Assembly (NCBI GenBank): GCA_035270785.1 | Contig: DATESN010000101.1 | Coordinates: 1 to 64,000, forward strand | DNA from: DATESN01 sp035270785 | Lineage (GTDB): Bacteria > Bacillota > Clostridia > Lachnospirales > Lachnospiraceae | DNA length: 64,000 bases | Direction: 5' to 3' | Shown: piece after piece, positions 24,834-34,167 of the stretch | Layout of the letters: each line of letters starts with the position of its first letter | Numbering within the stretch: position 1 is the stretch's first letter | Made by a program: the position numbers and the translations under genes | The notes under the pieces: generated by a model | Seen by the model: the letters and a program-made list of their open reading frames with translations, nothing else | Told to the model about the DNA's origin: nothing | Databases searched by the model: none

Positions 24834-26573
24834 TCAAGATTTCACTTCATTTATTCCAACAATATCAGAATCTATCACAAGAGAATAATTTGTGTAATAT
24901 ACAACAAATCCAGGTTTTCCTCCACTTGGTTTCTTTACATTTTTCTTCTGTGTATAATCAATTTCAACTTTTTCCTGCCCTTTCGCCTTTGAGTAATGAG
25001 CCGCCAATCTACCGGCCTCTTCAAAGGTTTTATTTGGTACTTCTTTTCCATTCGATTTAATAATCACATGGGAACCTGGTATTCCTTTTGTATGTAACCA
25101 CCAATCATTTCCTACGGCAAATTTAAAAGTAAGATCATCATTTTGAAAATTATTTTTTCCGATGTAAATATCGAATCCTTCACTACTTATATAGTGGAAT
25201 GGTTTACTGGTGATTCTTTCTCTCTTCGTTCCACCTTTTCTACGAATGTATCCGCTTTCTATTAATTCTTCTTTTATTTGCACCAAATCCTCTTCTTTTA
25301 ATGCAATATCTAATGCAGTACTAATGGACTCTAAATGATCAATCTCCTCTTTTACTTCTTTTGTTAAGGTTGAAAGTGCTTCAAAAGTTCTTTTTAATTT
25401 ACCATATTTATCAAAATACTTTTTTGCATTTTCACCAGGTGTGAGCAGTGGATCCAAAGGAATGGTAATCATTTCATCCGTATAATAGTTTAATGCTTCC
25501 ATTTTTTTTGCCCCATCTGTCACATTATATCCATACGTATTGATTAGTTCACCATACACCTTATAAATATCTTTTTTTTCCGTATCTTGCATCTGTTTCA
25601 TTTGTAGATTATATTTTTTTATGTTTCTTTCCAATGCTGTTTGTACAATTCTTCTGATGTCCACCGAACGTTGTCTTATTCTAGTAATGGCATTTTTTTC
25701 GGCATAATATGACACTAAAAGCTGGGAAATAGAATCATATTCCTTCGTTTGTTTGTTTGCATAGATCATAAGTGGAAATGTTCCAAATTCAATGGGTTCT
25801 CCCTTGTCATATATAATATGGGGGGTAAACTTTCCAATCTTCACTTTTTCCATAATCTGTTGAAATCCTTGGAAAAGGTTGGTCTTTTCTAGTTCTATTA
25901 ATGTATTAGCAAGCTGATCCTCATTCACTTTACCAAGATAACACATTTCTTTTGCAATGATTGGGGATATACCCGTAAAAGATGTGTAAATTGCTTTAAA
26001 GCTCGGTAACTCTTTTTTATAGACAGCTTCTCTAAATTCTCTCTCGGTTACTTCCAATGGATTCTTCTTATCTGTTGTCTCAGGAATAAAATAACTTCTT
26101 CCTGGTAACACCTCACGAACGGAACTTACCATTCCCGAAATATGTTTAATACTATCTATCACAATCTTTTCACTATTACAAAAGATAATATTCGAGTGTT
26201 TTCCCATTATTTCTACTACAAGAACCTTTTTGCAAAGATCTCCCAACTCATCTAAGTGTTCTAACTCAATATGAATAATTCTCTCTAAACTAGGTTGGAA
26301 AACGTTGGTTATCCTTGCATTTTGAACATGTTTCCTAAGTAACATGCAAAAATTAGGTGCTGTCATGGGACTAAGCTTATTGGTATCTGTCAAATAAATA
26401 AGTGGTAATGTTGCATCCGCTGAAATCATTAAACGATATTGTGAACCATTGTTTTTAATGGTTAACATAAGTTCATCTTTCTCCGGCTGAGCTATTTTTG
26501 ATATTTTACCTCCTAATATAGTTCCTTCTAATTCTTTTACTATATTTGCAATCGCAATTCCATCAAATGCCAT
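24834..26573 (-). CDS. rqcH: RqcH (NFACT-family ribosome quality-control factor)
   Basis: Bacterial Rqc2 homologue that binds stalled 50S-peptidyl-tRNA complexes and recruits alanyl-tRNA for C-terminal tailing. Domains in order: NFACT-N (about 1-210), helix-hairpin-helix (about 215-275, TGISPIIAKEM), coiled coil (about 290-440), and NFACT-R (about 455-565, with DIYIGKNNFQND and WWLHTKGIPGSHVII). Residues 97-98 are Glu-Arg where Bacillus RqcH has Asp97-Arg98, the pair needed for tailing; the change is conservative. The length of 579 residues is normal. Confidence 0.93.
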   Translation of the reverse strand: MAFDGIAIANIVKELEGTILGGKISKIAQPEKDELMLTIKNNGSQYRLMISADATLPLIYLTDTNKLSPMTAPNFCMLLRKHVQNARITNVFQPSLERIIHIELEHLDELGDLCKKVLVVEIMGKHSNIIFCNSEKIVIDSIKHISGMVSSVREVLPGRSYFIPETTDKKNPLEVTEREFREAVYKKELPSFKAIYTSFTGISPIIAKEMCYLGKVNEDQLANTLIELEKTNLFQGFQQIMEKVKIGKFTPHIIYDKGEPIEFGTFPLMIYANKQTKEYDSISQLLVSYYAEKNAITRIRQRSVDIRRIVQTALERNIKKYNLQMKQMQDTEKKDIYKVYGELINTYGYNVTDGAKKMEALNYYTDEMITIPLDPLLTPGENAKKYFDKYGKLKRTFEALSTLTKEVKEEIDHLESISTALDIALKEEDLVQIKEELIESGYIRRKGGTKRERITSKPFHYISSEGFDIYIGKNNFQNDDLTFKFAVGNDWWLHTKGIPGSHVIIKSNGKEVPNKTFEEAGRLAAHYSKAKGQEKVEIDYTQKKNVKKPSGGKPGFVVYYTNYSLVIDSDIVGINEVKS

Positions 26574-26610
26574 GATTTATTTTATCCTCTCTTTGTTCTA
26601 TCTTATAATA

Positions 26611-26641
26611 TAAAAGGAAAGTCACTGATAGGCGACTTCCC
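26611..26641 (-). terminator. Terminator of glgA
   Basis: Minus-strand arms GGGAAGTC and GACTTTCC with a 10-nt loop, followed by TTTTAT, just past the glgA stop. Confidence 0.75.
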
Positions 26642-26669
26642 TTCCCATTACTCCTCCTGGTTGTAAACA

Positions 26670-28115
26670 CTACCCAATGAGCCAATCATACATTTCTTGA
26701 TACTTCGATGCGGATACTTTCCATGAAAAGTCTGCAGCCATGGCTCTATCGATAATTTTATTCCATTCTCTTTTCTTATCATAAAAGATATGTTCTGCAT
26801 ATCGAATTGTCTTTAACATTTCATGTGCATTATAATTAATAAAACTAAATCCTGTTCCAACATTTTCATATTCATTATATGGTATAACCGTATCTTTCAA
26901 TCCGCCTGTTTCGCGAACAATAGGCACCGTTCCGTAGCGAAGTGACATTAATTGACTTAATCCACAGGGTTCAAATAAGGATGGCATCAATAGGGCATCG
27001 CAAGCAGCGTACATCTTATGAGATAATCCTTCCGAGTAATATATATTTGCCGAAACCTTTTGATCGTATTTCCAATCAAAATGTCGAAACATATTTTCGT
27101 ACTTCTCATCCCCAGTTCCTAAAATTACAATCTGAATATTATCTTGGCATAATTCATCCATAATATACGAGACTAAATCAAGTCCCTTTTGATCTGTTAG
27201 GCGAGAAACAATACCTATCACAAACTTTTTATCATCTAGCTGCAAACCAAGTTCCTTTTGCATTACTCGCTTATTTTTAATTTTTTCCTTCCGAAAGTTA
27301 ATAGCGTTGTAAGGGTAATCAATTTCTTTATCTGTAAATGGATTATAAACATCATAATCAATTCCATTTACAATGCCTCTTAAGTCAAGGTCTCTAGCAA
27401 TCATAAGTCCTTCCAATGATTCCCCATAAAATGATGTTTTAATCTCTTCCGCATAGGTTTTACTAACTGTCGTGATGGTATCTGCAAAAACTAAACCACC
27501 TTTCAAAAGATTTGCATCCTTATATGACTCTAATTTATCCGGCGTGAAATAATAGTCTGGTAATCCACTTAATTCCTGAATCGATTTCACATCCCATTTT
27601 CCCTGAAACTTCAAGTTATGAATGGTCATTACCGTTTTTACTTTATTCAAAAATTCATTACTTTGAAAGCGTTCTTTTAAATAAACTGGAATTAATCCTG
27701 TTTGCCAATCATGACAATGAATAATATCTGGCTGAAATCCGATGATTGGTAAAGAAGATAAAACTGCTTTTGAAAAATATATAAACTTTTCTATATCTTC
27801 GAATTCATTTGCACTGTATGGTTTTACCCCTTTAAAAAAGTACTCATTATCTATAAAATAATAGGTTACTTCATCCACAATTGCTTCAAATATACCAACG
27901 TATTCATTTTTCCAATGAAAATCCATATAAAAGTGGGTTTTATATACCATACATTCTATTAAACTTTCATTGATACATGCATACTTTGGCAGGATAACTC
28001 TTACATCAAAATATTTTTTATCAATATATTTAGGTAATGATCCAACAACATCTGCTAAACCACCCGTCTTTACAAAAGGTACCCCTTCAGAAGCAACATA
28101 TAATATATTTTTCAT
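26670..28115 (-). CDS. glgA: Glycogen synthase, ADP-glucose type (GT5)
   Basis: Elongates glycogen from ADP-glucose. The N-terminal KTGGLADVVGSLPK motif binds ADP-glucose; HCHDWQTGLIPVYLK and the C-terminal LFEPCGLSQLMSLRYGTVP and RETGGLKDTV blocks complete a GT-B fold. I start at the ATG at 28115 after GGAGG; the 481-residue product is standard. It stands alone, without glgB, C, D or P nearby. Glycogen-like granulose in clostridia is associated with sporulation, which makes the position just after spo0A suggestive but not proof of a link. Confidence 0.94.
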   Translation of the reverse strand: MKNILYVASEGVPFVKTGGLADVVGSLPKYIDKKYFDVRVILPKYACINESLIECMVYKTHFYMDFHWKNEYVGIFEAIVDEVTYYFIDNEYFFKGVKPYSANEFEDIEKFIYFSKAVLSSLPIIGFQPDIIHCHDWQTGLIPVYLKERFQSNEFLNKVKTVMTIHNLKFQGKWDVKSIQELSGLPDYYFTPDKLESYKDANLLKGGLVFADTITTVSKTYAEEIKTSFYGESLEGLMIARDLDLRGIVNGIDYDVYNPFTDKEIDYPYNAINFRKEKIKNKRVMQKELGLQLDDKKFVIGIVSRLTDQKGLDLVSYIMDELCQDNIQIVILGTGDEKYENMFRHFDWKYDQKVSANIYYSEGLSHKMYAACDALLMPSLFEPCGLSQLMSLRYGTVPIVRETGGLKDTVIPYNEYENVGTGFSFINYNAHEMLKTIRYAEHIFYDKKREWNKIIDRAMAADFSWKVSASKYQEMYDWLIG

Positions 28116-28181
28116 GGTTTGTCCTCCATTTATTATATTTACATATAACATTATACATCATTTCCTTGTTTATTAATAGTA

Positions 28182-28703
28182 TTAATTTCTGTATAGAAGT
28201 CGAATCTTATCCGCAATTAGTGCAATAAACTCGGAGTTTGTTGGTTTTCCTTTTCCCGTGTTTATGGTATATCCAAATAGTGCATCTAGTGTTTCCATTT
28301 TTCCCCTGCTCCACGCCACTTCTATTGCGTGTCGGATTGCTCTTTCCACCCTACTTGGAGTAGTTTGAAACCTTTTTGCAATGGTTGGATACAATACTTT
28401 AGTAATAGAGTTTAGCATATCTATATTCTCCACTGACATCATAATTGCTTCTCTTAAATATTGATATCCTTTAATATGTGCCGGAACTCCAATTTCATGA
28501 ATCATATCAGTCACATCTTTTTCTAAATCATGCTCTTTTTTCACCAATGCTTTTGGCTGTTCATACAGCTCCTTTTGACGATCTGTTTCTTTTGACGGTA
28601 CTGTAATCATTATTTGAAATTCTTTATCTTTGCTCAATAAATCTGCTAGTATTTTAAACATTCTTTCGTTATCTTCTTTTGTTATGACATTTAGTTGTTC
28701 CAT
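28182..28703 (-). CDS. spo0A: Spo0A homologue with internally deleted receiver domain
   Basis: Occupies the conserved spo0A position after recN-spoIVB. Residues 60-173 are a complete Spo0A DNA-binding domain: DMIHEIGVPAHIKGYQYLREAI, the recognition region TPSRVERAIRHAIEVAW (115-131) and KGKPTNSEFIALIADK. Residues 1-35 match the first beta-alpha-beta of a receiver, with the acidic pair as Glu10-Asp11. A charged linker follows directly. Known Spo0A proteins are about 267 residues; roughly 94 are missing here, including the phosphoacceptor aspartate, the Thr/Ser switch and the Lys. GGAGG precedes the ATG and the frame is unbroken, so it should be made. It cannot be phosphorylated in the normal way. 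Confidence 0.9.
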   Translation of the reverse strand: MEQLNVITKEDNERMFKILADLLSKDKEFQIMITVPSKETDRQKELYEQPKALVKKEHDLEKDVTDMIHEIGVPAHIKGYQYLREAIMMSVENIDMLNSITKVLYPTIAKRFQTTPSRVERAIRHAIEVAWSRGKMETLDALFGYTINTGKGKPTNSEFIALIADKIRLLYRN

Positions 28704-28736
28704 AAAAATCCTCCATTCTTTTGATTATAGCAACAT

Positions 28737-28773
28737 TTGGTAGAAACTATTATTGCTTTCTATATTCTACCAA
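28737..28773 (-). promoter_or_regulatory. Inverted repeat in the spo0A upstream region
   Basis: Perfect 9-bp arms TTGGTAGAA and TTCTACCAA, 19-bp spacer, lie 35-70 bp upstream of the spo0A ATG. An adjacent TTGTCGCT (28774-28781) matches six of eight positions of the 0A box TTGTCGAA. No T-run follows, so this looks regulatory and not like a terminator. Confidence 0.5.
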
Positions 28774-28825
28774 TTGTCGCTGAATTTCATTATAATAGAG
28801 TATCGTTTTATGGCACAACACTTAC

Positions 28826-30112
28826 TCATCGCATCAAAATCATATTTTCGATGAAAGTCCCATATCCTCTTGTTGCATCTTTTACCAAAACATGCGTCAC
28901 TGCACCTATTAATTTATCATTCTGAATGATAGGACTACCGCTCATTCCTTGTACAATTCCACCTGTTATAGCAAGTAAACTTTCATCCGTAACCTTAAGC
29001 GTAATACCACGATTTTTGTTGTCGTTATCAAAGTTAATTTCAGTTATTTCAACATCATAAAGTTTTGGTGTCTCATCTATACAAGCAAGTATTTTTGCTG
29101 GTCCAATTTCTATTTCTTGTTTTAGTCCGATACTCATGGGTTCCATCACTACACTCTCTAATAATGATGCACTACATTTTCCAAAAATACCTTGATTCTC
29201 ATTTACTTCTATATTGCCAATAATATTATCCTGGGTATATCGTATAATACCTGTTAATTCACCTGGGCTACCATTTTTTCCTTTTGTAATAGAAATAATC
29301 TCTGTGTTATATAGATTTCCCATTTCTAGTTTCATTAATTGTGATGTATCTGTATCATTAATGCCATGTCCCAAAGCCCCAAAGGAATAATCTTCACTAA
29401 TAAATGTCATCGTTCCGACTCCTTGGGCACTATCTCTAATCCAGATACCCACTTTATACTCGTTAGATTGATTTAATATAGGCTGAATTCGAATATCAAA
29501 TATCTCTTCCTTTCGATTTACCGTAAGTATCACTTGCTCCCCATTGCAACTTCCAATCTTATCCATAAAATCTGTTTTGCTTGTGACTTCTTCATAATTT
29601 ATTTTTGTAATATAGTCTCCTTCTAATAAAAGATTATCAGAGGGGGAATATTCCATTCCATCCATTCCCAGAAATGTTCCAACATCAATTACTAAAATTC
29701 CTGCTGTCTTCACATAGATTCCAATTGGAAACCCAGCAGGAATAACCTTGAAATCTTTAATTACTTCAATTTCAACACTTTTAAAAGGAATAATTCCAAA
29801 AAGTTTAAAATTGATTTTATAATTATTTTCTTCTTTGGCAAAAAAAGTGACTGAATTTTCAAGATTTATATATAAAGATTCCACATTCTCTGATTTTGCA
29901 TTTCCACTTGTTTCCACCATTTCAGGGTATGCCACTCCACTTAAAGGAACCTTTAAGTCTATATCTTGCAAAACACCTGCCTTTATCTTTATGGTATCAG
30001 GAGTTTTTCTCCAAACATCTAAGTACATTACAAATCCTATGGTTGCGATACTAATTCCTAATAAAACAACTAAAATACTACGGTAGATTTTCCATCGTTT
30101 CATTTTATTCAT
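28826..30112 (-). CDS. spoIVB: SpoIVB peptidase
   Basis: Secreted forespore serine peptidase (family S55) that cleaves SpoIVFA and thereby triggers pro-sigma-K processing. The 428-residue protein has an N-terminal membrane anchor (about 11-31), a PDZ domain (about 125-210) and a peptidase domain with His249 in GALGHGIND, Asp376 in KVTDESLL and Ser393 in GMSGSP. GGAG precedes the ATG. It lies between recN and spo0A, the classic arrangement, and is separated from recN by a terminator. Confidence 0.94.
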   Translation of the reverse strand: MNKMKRWKIYRSILVVLLGISIATIGFVMYLDVWRKTPDTIKIKAGVLQDIDLKVPLSGVAYPEMVETSGNAKSENVESLYINLENSVTFFAKEENNYKINFKLFGIIPFKSVEIEVIKDFKVIPAGFPIGIYVKTAGILVIDVGTFLGMDGMEYSPSDNLLLEGDYITKINYEEVTSKTDFMDKIGSCNGEQVILTVNRKEEIFDIRIQPILNQSNEYKVGIWIRDSAQGVGTMTFISEDYSFGALGHGINDTDTSQLMKLEMGNLYNTEIISITKGKNGSPGELTGIIRYTQDNIIGNIEVNENQGIFGKCSASLLESVVMEPMSIGLKQEIEIGPAKILACIDETPKLYDVEITEINFDNDNKNRGITLKVTDESLLAITGGIVQGMSGSPIIQNDKLIGAVTHVLVKDATRGYGTFIENMILMR

Positions 30113-30157
30113 TCTTTATTCTCCAATCTACCAATTAAGGTTCATCATTTAATATAT

Positions 30158-30194
30158 TTCAAAAAAAGAAAGACACCGTAATGATGTCCTTCTT
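30158..30194 (-). terminator. Terminator of the nusB-recN run
   Basis: Minus-strand arms AAGAAGGACA and TGTCTTTCTT with a 9-nt loop and seven T, about 30 bp past the recN stop. Confidence 0.85.
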
Positions 30195-30222
30195 AGTATG
30201 TGATGTTTTTCAAAAAATACCT

Positions 30223-31911
30223 TTATGATTGTTTCGATTTAATTGCCAAATCTTTCATTTCTTTTGCATTACTTCTTACGATATCTGTAACAGTATCACT
30301 TCCTAGCAATCTTGAAAGTTCCTCAATGATAACTTCTTCCTTAATCTCAGAAATCGAAGTTGTAGTCACTTTGTTTTTCGTGTTTTTTTCTATTATAAAA
30401 TGACTATCTGCCATTGCTGCGATTTGCGGCAAATGAGTAATACAAATGATTTGATGACTTTTCCCTAATAATCCAAGTTTTTGGGATACTTGCCATGCAG
30501 TTCTTCCACTAATTCCTGCATCTATTTCATCAAATATTAATGTCTTATGAAACTCTGCCTCTGCAAGTATTGTTTTCAAAGCCAGCATGATTCTAGAAAG
30601 TTCACCACCACTTGCAACGTGGCTTAAGGGTTTTACAGGTTCGCCGGGATTTGTTGAGATCATAAACTCTACATCATCAAATCCAATACTAGAATATTTA
30701 TTTGTATTTTTAGTAACAATAATTTCAAAGGATACATCAATAAAGCTTAGTTCCAATAAGGAATCTCTTAATTGCCTCTGTAAGATTACTGCAGTTTTAC
30801 TTCTAATTGCTGATGCGACTTCACAGGAATTAGATAATTGTTCTTCTAACAACGTTACCTTTTTTTCCAATGTTTCTTTATAATTTTCATAATCAAGTAA
30901 TTGTTCCAACCTTTTAGTTTGTAGTTCTTGATAGCAAAGGATCTCTTTAATGGTGTTTCCATATTTAGATTTCATATGGTTAATGGTATTAAGCCGTTCT
31001 TCTGTTGTGTAAAAATCACTTTCATCAAATTCTAGCTCCAACATATATTCTGCCAAGGAACGATTAAAATCATTCAACAAATCTTCAATTGTAGTGAGTT
31101 CTTCTACAAAACGTGACGTGCTCTCATCCATTAACGAAATACTTCTAATCTCTTTAAGGGCCCTACCTGTTGTATTCCCTGCTCCCTCCCCCGTTTCATT
31201 TCCAGTTAGCCTGTAAACAATGGATATCCCTTCCATAATCTTCTTGCCGTTCACCATACGTTTATACATTGTTTCCAACGTAGTATCTTCATTTTCTTTT
31301 AAATTCGCATTTTCAATTTCCGTACATTCGAATGTACGTAAAGAAATCTCGCGATTGCGTTCTGTTTCATCCCATTGAGAATCCTCTAATTCTTGTACAG
31401 CTTCTCTATAATGTTGATATTGTTCCTTGATTTTATCTTTTATATTTGTTAGTTCTTGACCTGCATACTGATCTAAAACTTCTAAATGTTTCTTTTTGTT
31501 TAACAGTGTTTGATTATCATGTTGTCCATGAATATCAATTAAGATTTCCGATAAATCTTTTAACTGTTTTGCACTTACCAATTCTCCACACACCTTACAG
31601 ACACTTCGTGTAGATGAAATTCTTCTTTGTAAAATCAATGTCCCATCTTCTTCCATGGGTATTTCCATTACACGAATCGCTTCTGTTTGATCTTTCCTAA
31701 GCCCTGAAAAAACCAATTCAATAAGGGCATAGTCAGCCCCCGTACGAATCATTTCTTTATCCGCTTTGGATCCTAGCGCAAGGTTAATTGATCCAATAAT
31801 AATAGATTTACCAGCCCCAGTCTCCCCTGTAAGGATATTAAGTCCATTTTTAAAAACTACCTCCGACTCGTCAATAAGTGCTAAATTTTTAACGTGTAAA
31901 CTTTCTAGCAT
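30223..31911 (-). CDS. recN: DNA repair protein RecN
   Basis: SMC-like ATPase for double-strand break repair. Walker A LTGETGAGKSIII is near the N-terminus, two long coiled-coil arms (about 150-360) flank a hinge, and the C-terminal head has LSRIMLALK signature helix and LIFDEIDAGISG Walker B. Start is the ATG at 31911 with AAGGAG; the 562-residue length is normal. It follows argR as in Bacillus. I see no good LexA box immediately upstream. Confidence 0.95.
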   Translation of the reverse strand: MLESLHVKNLALIDESEVVFKNGLNILTGETGAGKSIIIGSINLALGSKADKEMIRTGADYALIELVFSGLRKDQTEAIRVMEIPMEEDGTLILQRRISSTRSVCKVCGELVSAKQLKDLSEILIDIHGQHDNQTLLNKKKHLEVLDQYAGQELTNIKDKIKEQYQHYREAVQELEDSQWDETERNREISLRTFECTEIENANLKENEDTTLETMYKRMVNGKKIMEGISIVYRLTGNETGEGAGNTTGRALKEIRSISLMDESTSRFVEELTTIEDLLNDFNRSLAEYMLELEFDESDFYTTEERLNTINHMKSKYGNTIKEILCYQELQTKRLEQLLDYENYKETLEKKVTLLEEQLSNSCEVASAIRSKTAVILQRQLRDSLLELSFIDVSFEIIVTKNTNKYSSIGFDDVEFMISTNPGEPVKPLSHVASGGELSRIMLALKTILAEAEFHKTLIFDEIDAGISGRTAWQVSQKLGLLGKSHQIICITHLPQIAAMADSHFIIEKNTKNKVTTTSISEIKEEVIIEELSRLLGSDTVTDIVRSNAKEMKDLAIKSKQS

Positions 31912-31986
31912 GTCTACTCTCCTTATGTATCTCTCCAGATATCTTGCCCACACACGAACCATGGATACGAAACATTCTTATAACAT

Positions 31987-32439
31987 TTAACTACCTAATA
32001 CTTCCTGTATTTTTTCCATACTACTAACGGTATCATTTGTTGTTCGTACGGCTATCATAATCGTATCATCACCTGCAATACTACCTACTATTTCCTTTAG
32101 TTTCATAGCATCAATTGCTGTAGCAACAGCCATTGCCATTCCAGCCACTGTTTTAATAACAAGAATATTTTGAGCCATATCCATGGAAACAAATCCGTCC
32201 TTTAATACGCGAATATATTTATCACTTAGATGTTTGTCTTCGCTTTTTAAAGAAACATACTTTTGATGCCCATTACCTGCAGATACTTTTGAAAGCTTTA
32301 ACTCCCTAATATCCCTAGAAACAGTTGCCTGGGTTACTTGGTATCCATCATTTTTCAATACTTCTGCTAGTTCCTCTTGTGTTTCAATCTCATTTTGTTG
32401 GATTAATTGAATTATCTTTTCCTGTCTGCTTTTCTTCAT
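31987..32439 (-). CDS. argR: Arginine repressor ArgR/AhrC
   Basis: Hexameric arginine-responsive regulator. The N-terminal winged helix has RQEKIIQLI, ETQEELAEVLKNDG and QATVSRDIRELKLSKV; the C-terminal oligomerisation domain contains GSIAGDDTIMIAVRT, with the GDDT arginine-binding motif. I use the ATG at 32439, one base past the nadK stop, giving the usual 150 residues; an upstream GTG at 32451 overlaps nadK. No arginine genes are in the window. Confidence 0.93.
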   Translation of the reverse strand: MKKSRQEKIIQLIQQNEIETQEELAEVLKNDGYQVTQATVSRDIRELKLSKVSAGNGHQKYVSLKSEDKHLSDKYIRVLKDGFVSMDMAQNILVIKTVAGMAMAVATAIDAMKLKEIVGSIAGDDTIMIAVRTTNDTVSSMEKIQEVLGS

Positions 32440-32440
32440 A

Positions 32441-33295
32441 CTAGGACTCACTCATCTTTTTGTGTAAGACTTCTAAAAAGCTTACTTTGTTTAATTTAAT
32501 GATCTTTGTTTCTTTCTCTGATTTTGTAATTTTTATCCTATCCCCTGTAGATAACTTTACACTATGATTACCGTCGAAATTGACTTCTACTTCCTGAATA
32601 TTGCCTGCTTTTCCTTGCCCTATTTCAATTTCCACAATATCCTCTGGAGAAAGAACGATGCTTCTGGTATTTAACGTATGGGGACAAATTGGTGTAATTA
32701 CCATGAGCTTCGCTTTTGGTTCCACAATTGGTCCTCCCGCTGACATATTGTAGCCTGTTGAGCCCGTGGGGGTGGAAACAATAATACCATCTGCACTATA
32801 TCCTTTTAAAAATTGTCCATTTACATAAATATGAAAGTGAATAACTTGCAACGAACCATATCTAGACACCACAATATCATTTAGGGCATAGGTCTGGCTT
32901 GCACTTTTACCCAGTTGTCTAATATCACCTCGTAGCATCATTCTTGGTTCTATTTCAAATTCATCATTAACCAGATTTTCTAATGCATTTTCTAAATTCG
33001 AAATATCAACTTCGGCTAAATAACCTAATGTTCCTAGATTAACACCCAAAAGTGGAACATCAAGTTCCAAAGTATCGCGTGCTGCTTGTAATAATGTTCC
33101 ATCTCCACCAAGTACTAAAATACAATCCACATCACTTGGTATCTTTTCCGGATTTGTATAGGAATCAATAACTTCCTGTTCCTTCTCATAAATGCTACAT
33201 TTCTTGTTATGAGATTCTATAAACTGTTGGATTCGATTTGTAATTTCCATATTTTTATCTTTCGGATCATTGGTAATAATATAAAAATGCTTCAT
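32441..33295 (-). CDS. nadK: NAD kinase
   Basis: Phosphorylates NAD to NADP. The catalytic GGDGT motif is at 63-67; ALNDIVVSR replaces the commoner NE motif with ND; GYSADGIIVSTPTGSTGYNMSAGGPIV, split as two strands of the family core, is intact. The 284-residue length is normal. It lies between tlyA and argR in a conserved cluster. Confidence 0.94.
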   Translation of the reverse strand: MKHFYIITNDPKDKNMEITNRIQQFIESHNKKCSIYEKEQEVIDSYTNPEKIPSDVDCILVLGGDGTLLQAARDTLELDVPLLGVNLGTLGYLAEVDISNLENALENLVNDEFEIEPRMMLRGDIRQLGKSASQTYALNDIVVSRYGSLQVIHFHIYVNGQFLKGYSADGIIVSTPTGSTGYNMSAGGPIVEPKAKLMVITPICPHTLNTRSIVLSPEDIVEIEIGQGKAGNIQEVEVNFDGNHSVKLSTGDRIKITKSEKETKIIKLNKVSFLEVLHKKMSES

Positions 33296-33324
33296 ATTTA
33301 TAACTCCATTATTTATCCTACATT

Positions 33325-34134
33325 TTACAACGTGCTATGTGCACGATCTACTATTGCATCAATAAGTTCATTTTCGTTACCATCCTCAATAGAATTCATG
33401 ATACTCTTTTGAAGAAATACTAAGTATTCGATGTTTCCTTCTGGTCCTTTTATGGGAGAGTAATCAAGATTTAACACAAGAAACCCAACCTTTTTTGCAA
33501 AACAAATAATTTTTTCAATTACTTCCTTATGTATTTCAGGTTCCCTGACAACGCCTTTTTTTCCAACTTTATCTCTGCCTGCTTCAAATTGAGGTTTAAT
33601 AAGACATACCATTTTCCCATCTTCCCTTAACAGATTTCTTGCTGGTTCCAAAATCTTTGTTAATGAAATAAACGAAACATCTACGGATGCAAAATCCAAG
33701 CAATCAGCAATATCCTTTGGAACCATATAACGAAAGTTCGTTTTTTCCATGCAAACCACTCTCTCATCGTTTCTTAATTTCCATGCAAGTTGGCCATGCC
33801 CTACATCCACCGAATATACTTTTTTTGCTCCATTTTGCAACATACAATCGGTGAACCCACCAGTAGAGGCACCAATATCCATGCAGATAGACCCTTCTAA
33901 GTTTAGATGAAAGCTCTCCACTGCCTTTTCCAATTTCAAACCACCACGGCTTACATATTTTAAGGGATTCCCTTTCACTTCAATTTGAATCTTTTCTTCA
34001 TGAAACATAGTCCCTGCTTTATCTTCCCTTTGTCCTAATACAAAAACATTACCGGACATGATAATTGCTTTTGCTTTTTCCCTTGATTCAGCAAATCCTT
34101 GTTTTACTAGAAGATTGTCTAAGCGCTCTTTCAT
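33325..34134 (-). CDS. tlyA: TlyA-family rRNA 2'-O-methyltransferase
   Basis: A 269-residue protein with an N-terminal S4 RNA-binding domain (RLDNLLVKQGFAESREKAK) and an FtsJ-like methyltransferase domain (SRGGLKLEKA, DIGASTGGFTDCML, VDVGHGQL, FASVDVSFISL). TlyA methylates ribosomal RNA cytidines in mycobacteria and relatives; the haemolysin name is historical. I start at the ATG at 34134, seven bases after GGAG. Confidence 0.92.
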   Translation of the reverse strand: MKERLDNLLVKQGFAESREKAKAIIMSGNVFVLGQREDKAGTMFHEEKIQIEVKGNPLKYVSRGGLKLEKAVESFHLNLEGSICMDIGASTGGFTDCMLQNGAKKVYSVDVGHGQLAWKLRNDERVVCMEKTNFRYMVPKDIADCLDFASVDVSFISLTKILEPARNLLREDGKMVCLIKPQFEAGRDKVGKKGVVREPEIHKEVIEKIICFAKKVGFLVLNLDYSPIKGPEGNIEYLVFLQKSIMNSIEDGNENELIDAIVDRAHSTL

Positions 34135-34167
34135 TATTTTCTCCAAAACTTAGTTTTATTTTTATAT

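Noticed and set aside
28182..28703. Explaining short Spo0A by a sequencing frameshift
   Set aside because: The frame is continuous from a good ribosome site to the C-terminus, and the space to spoIVB cannot hold the missing domain; a single-base error would leave receiver sequence in another frame.
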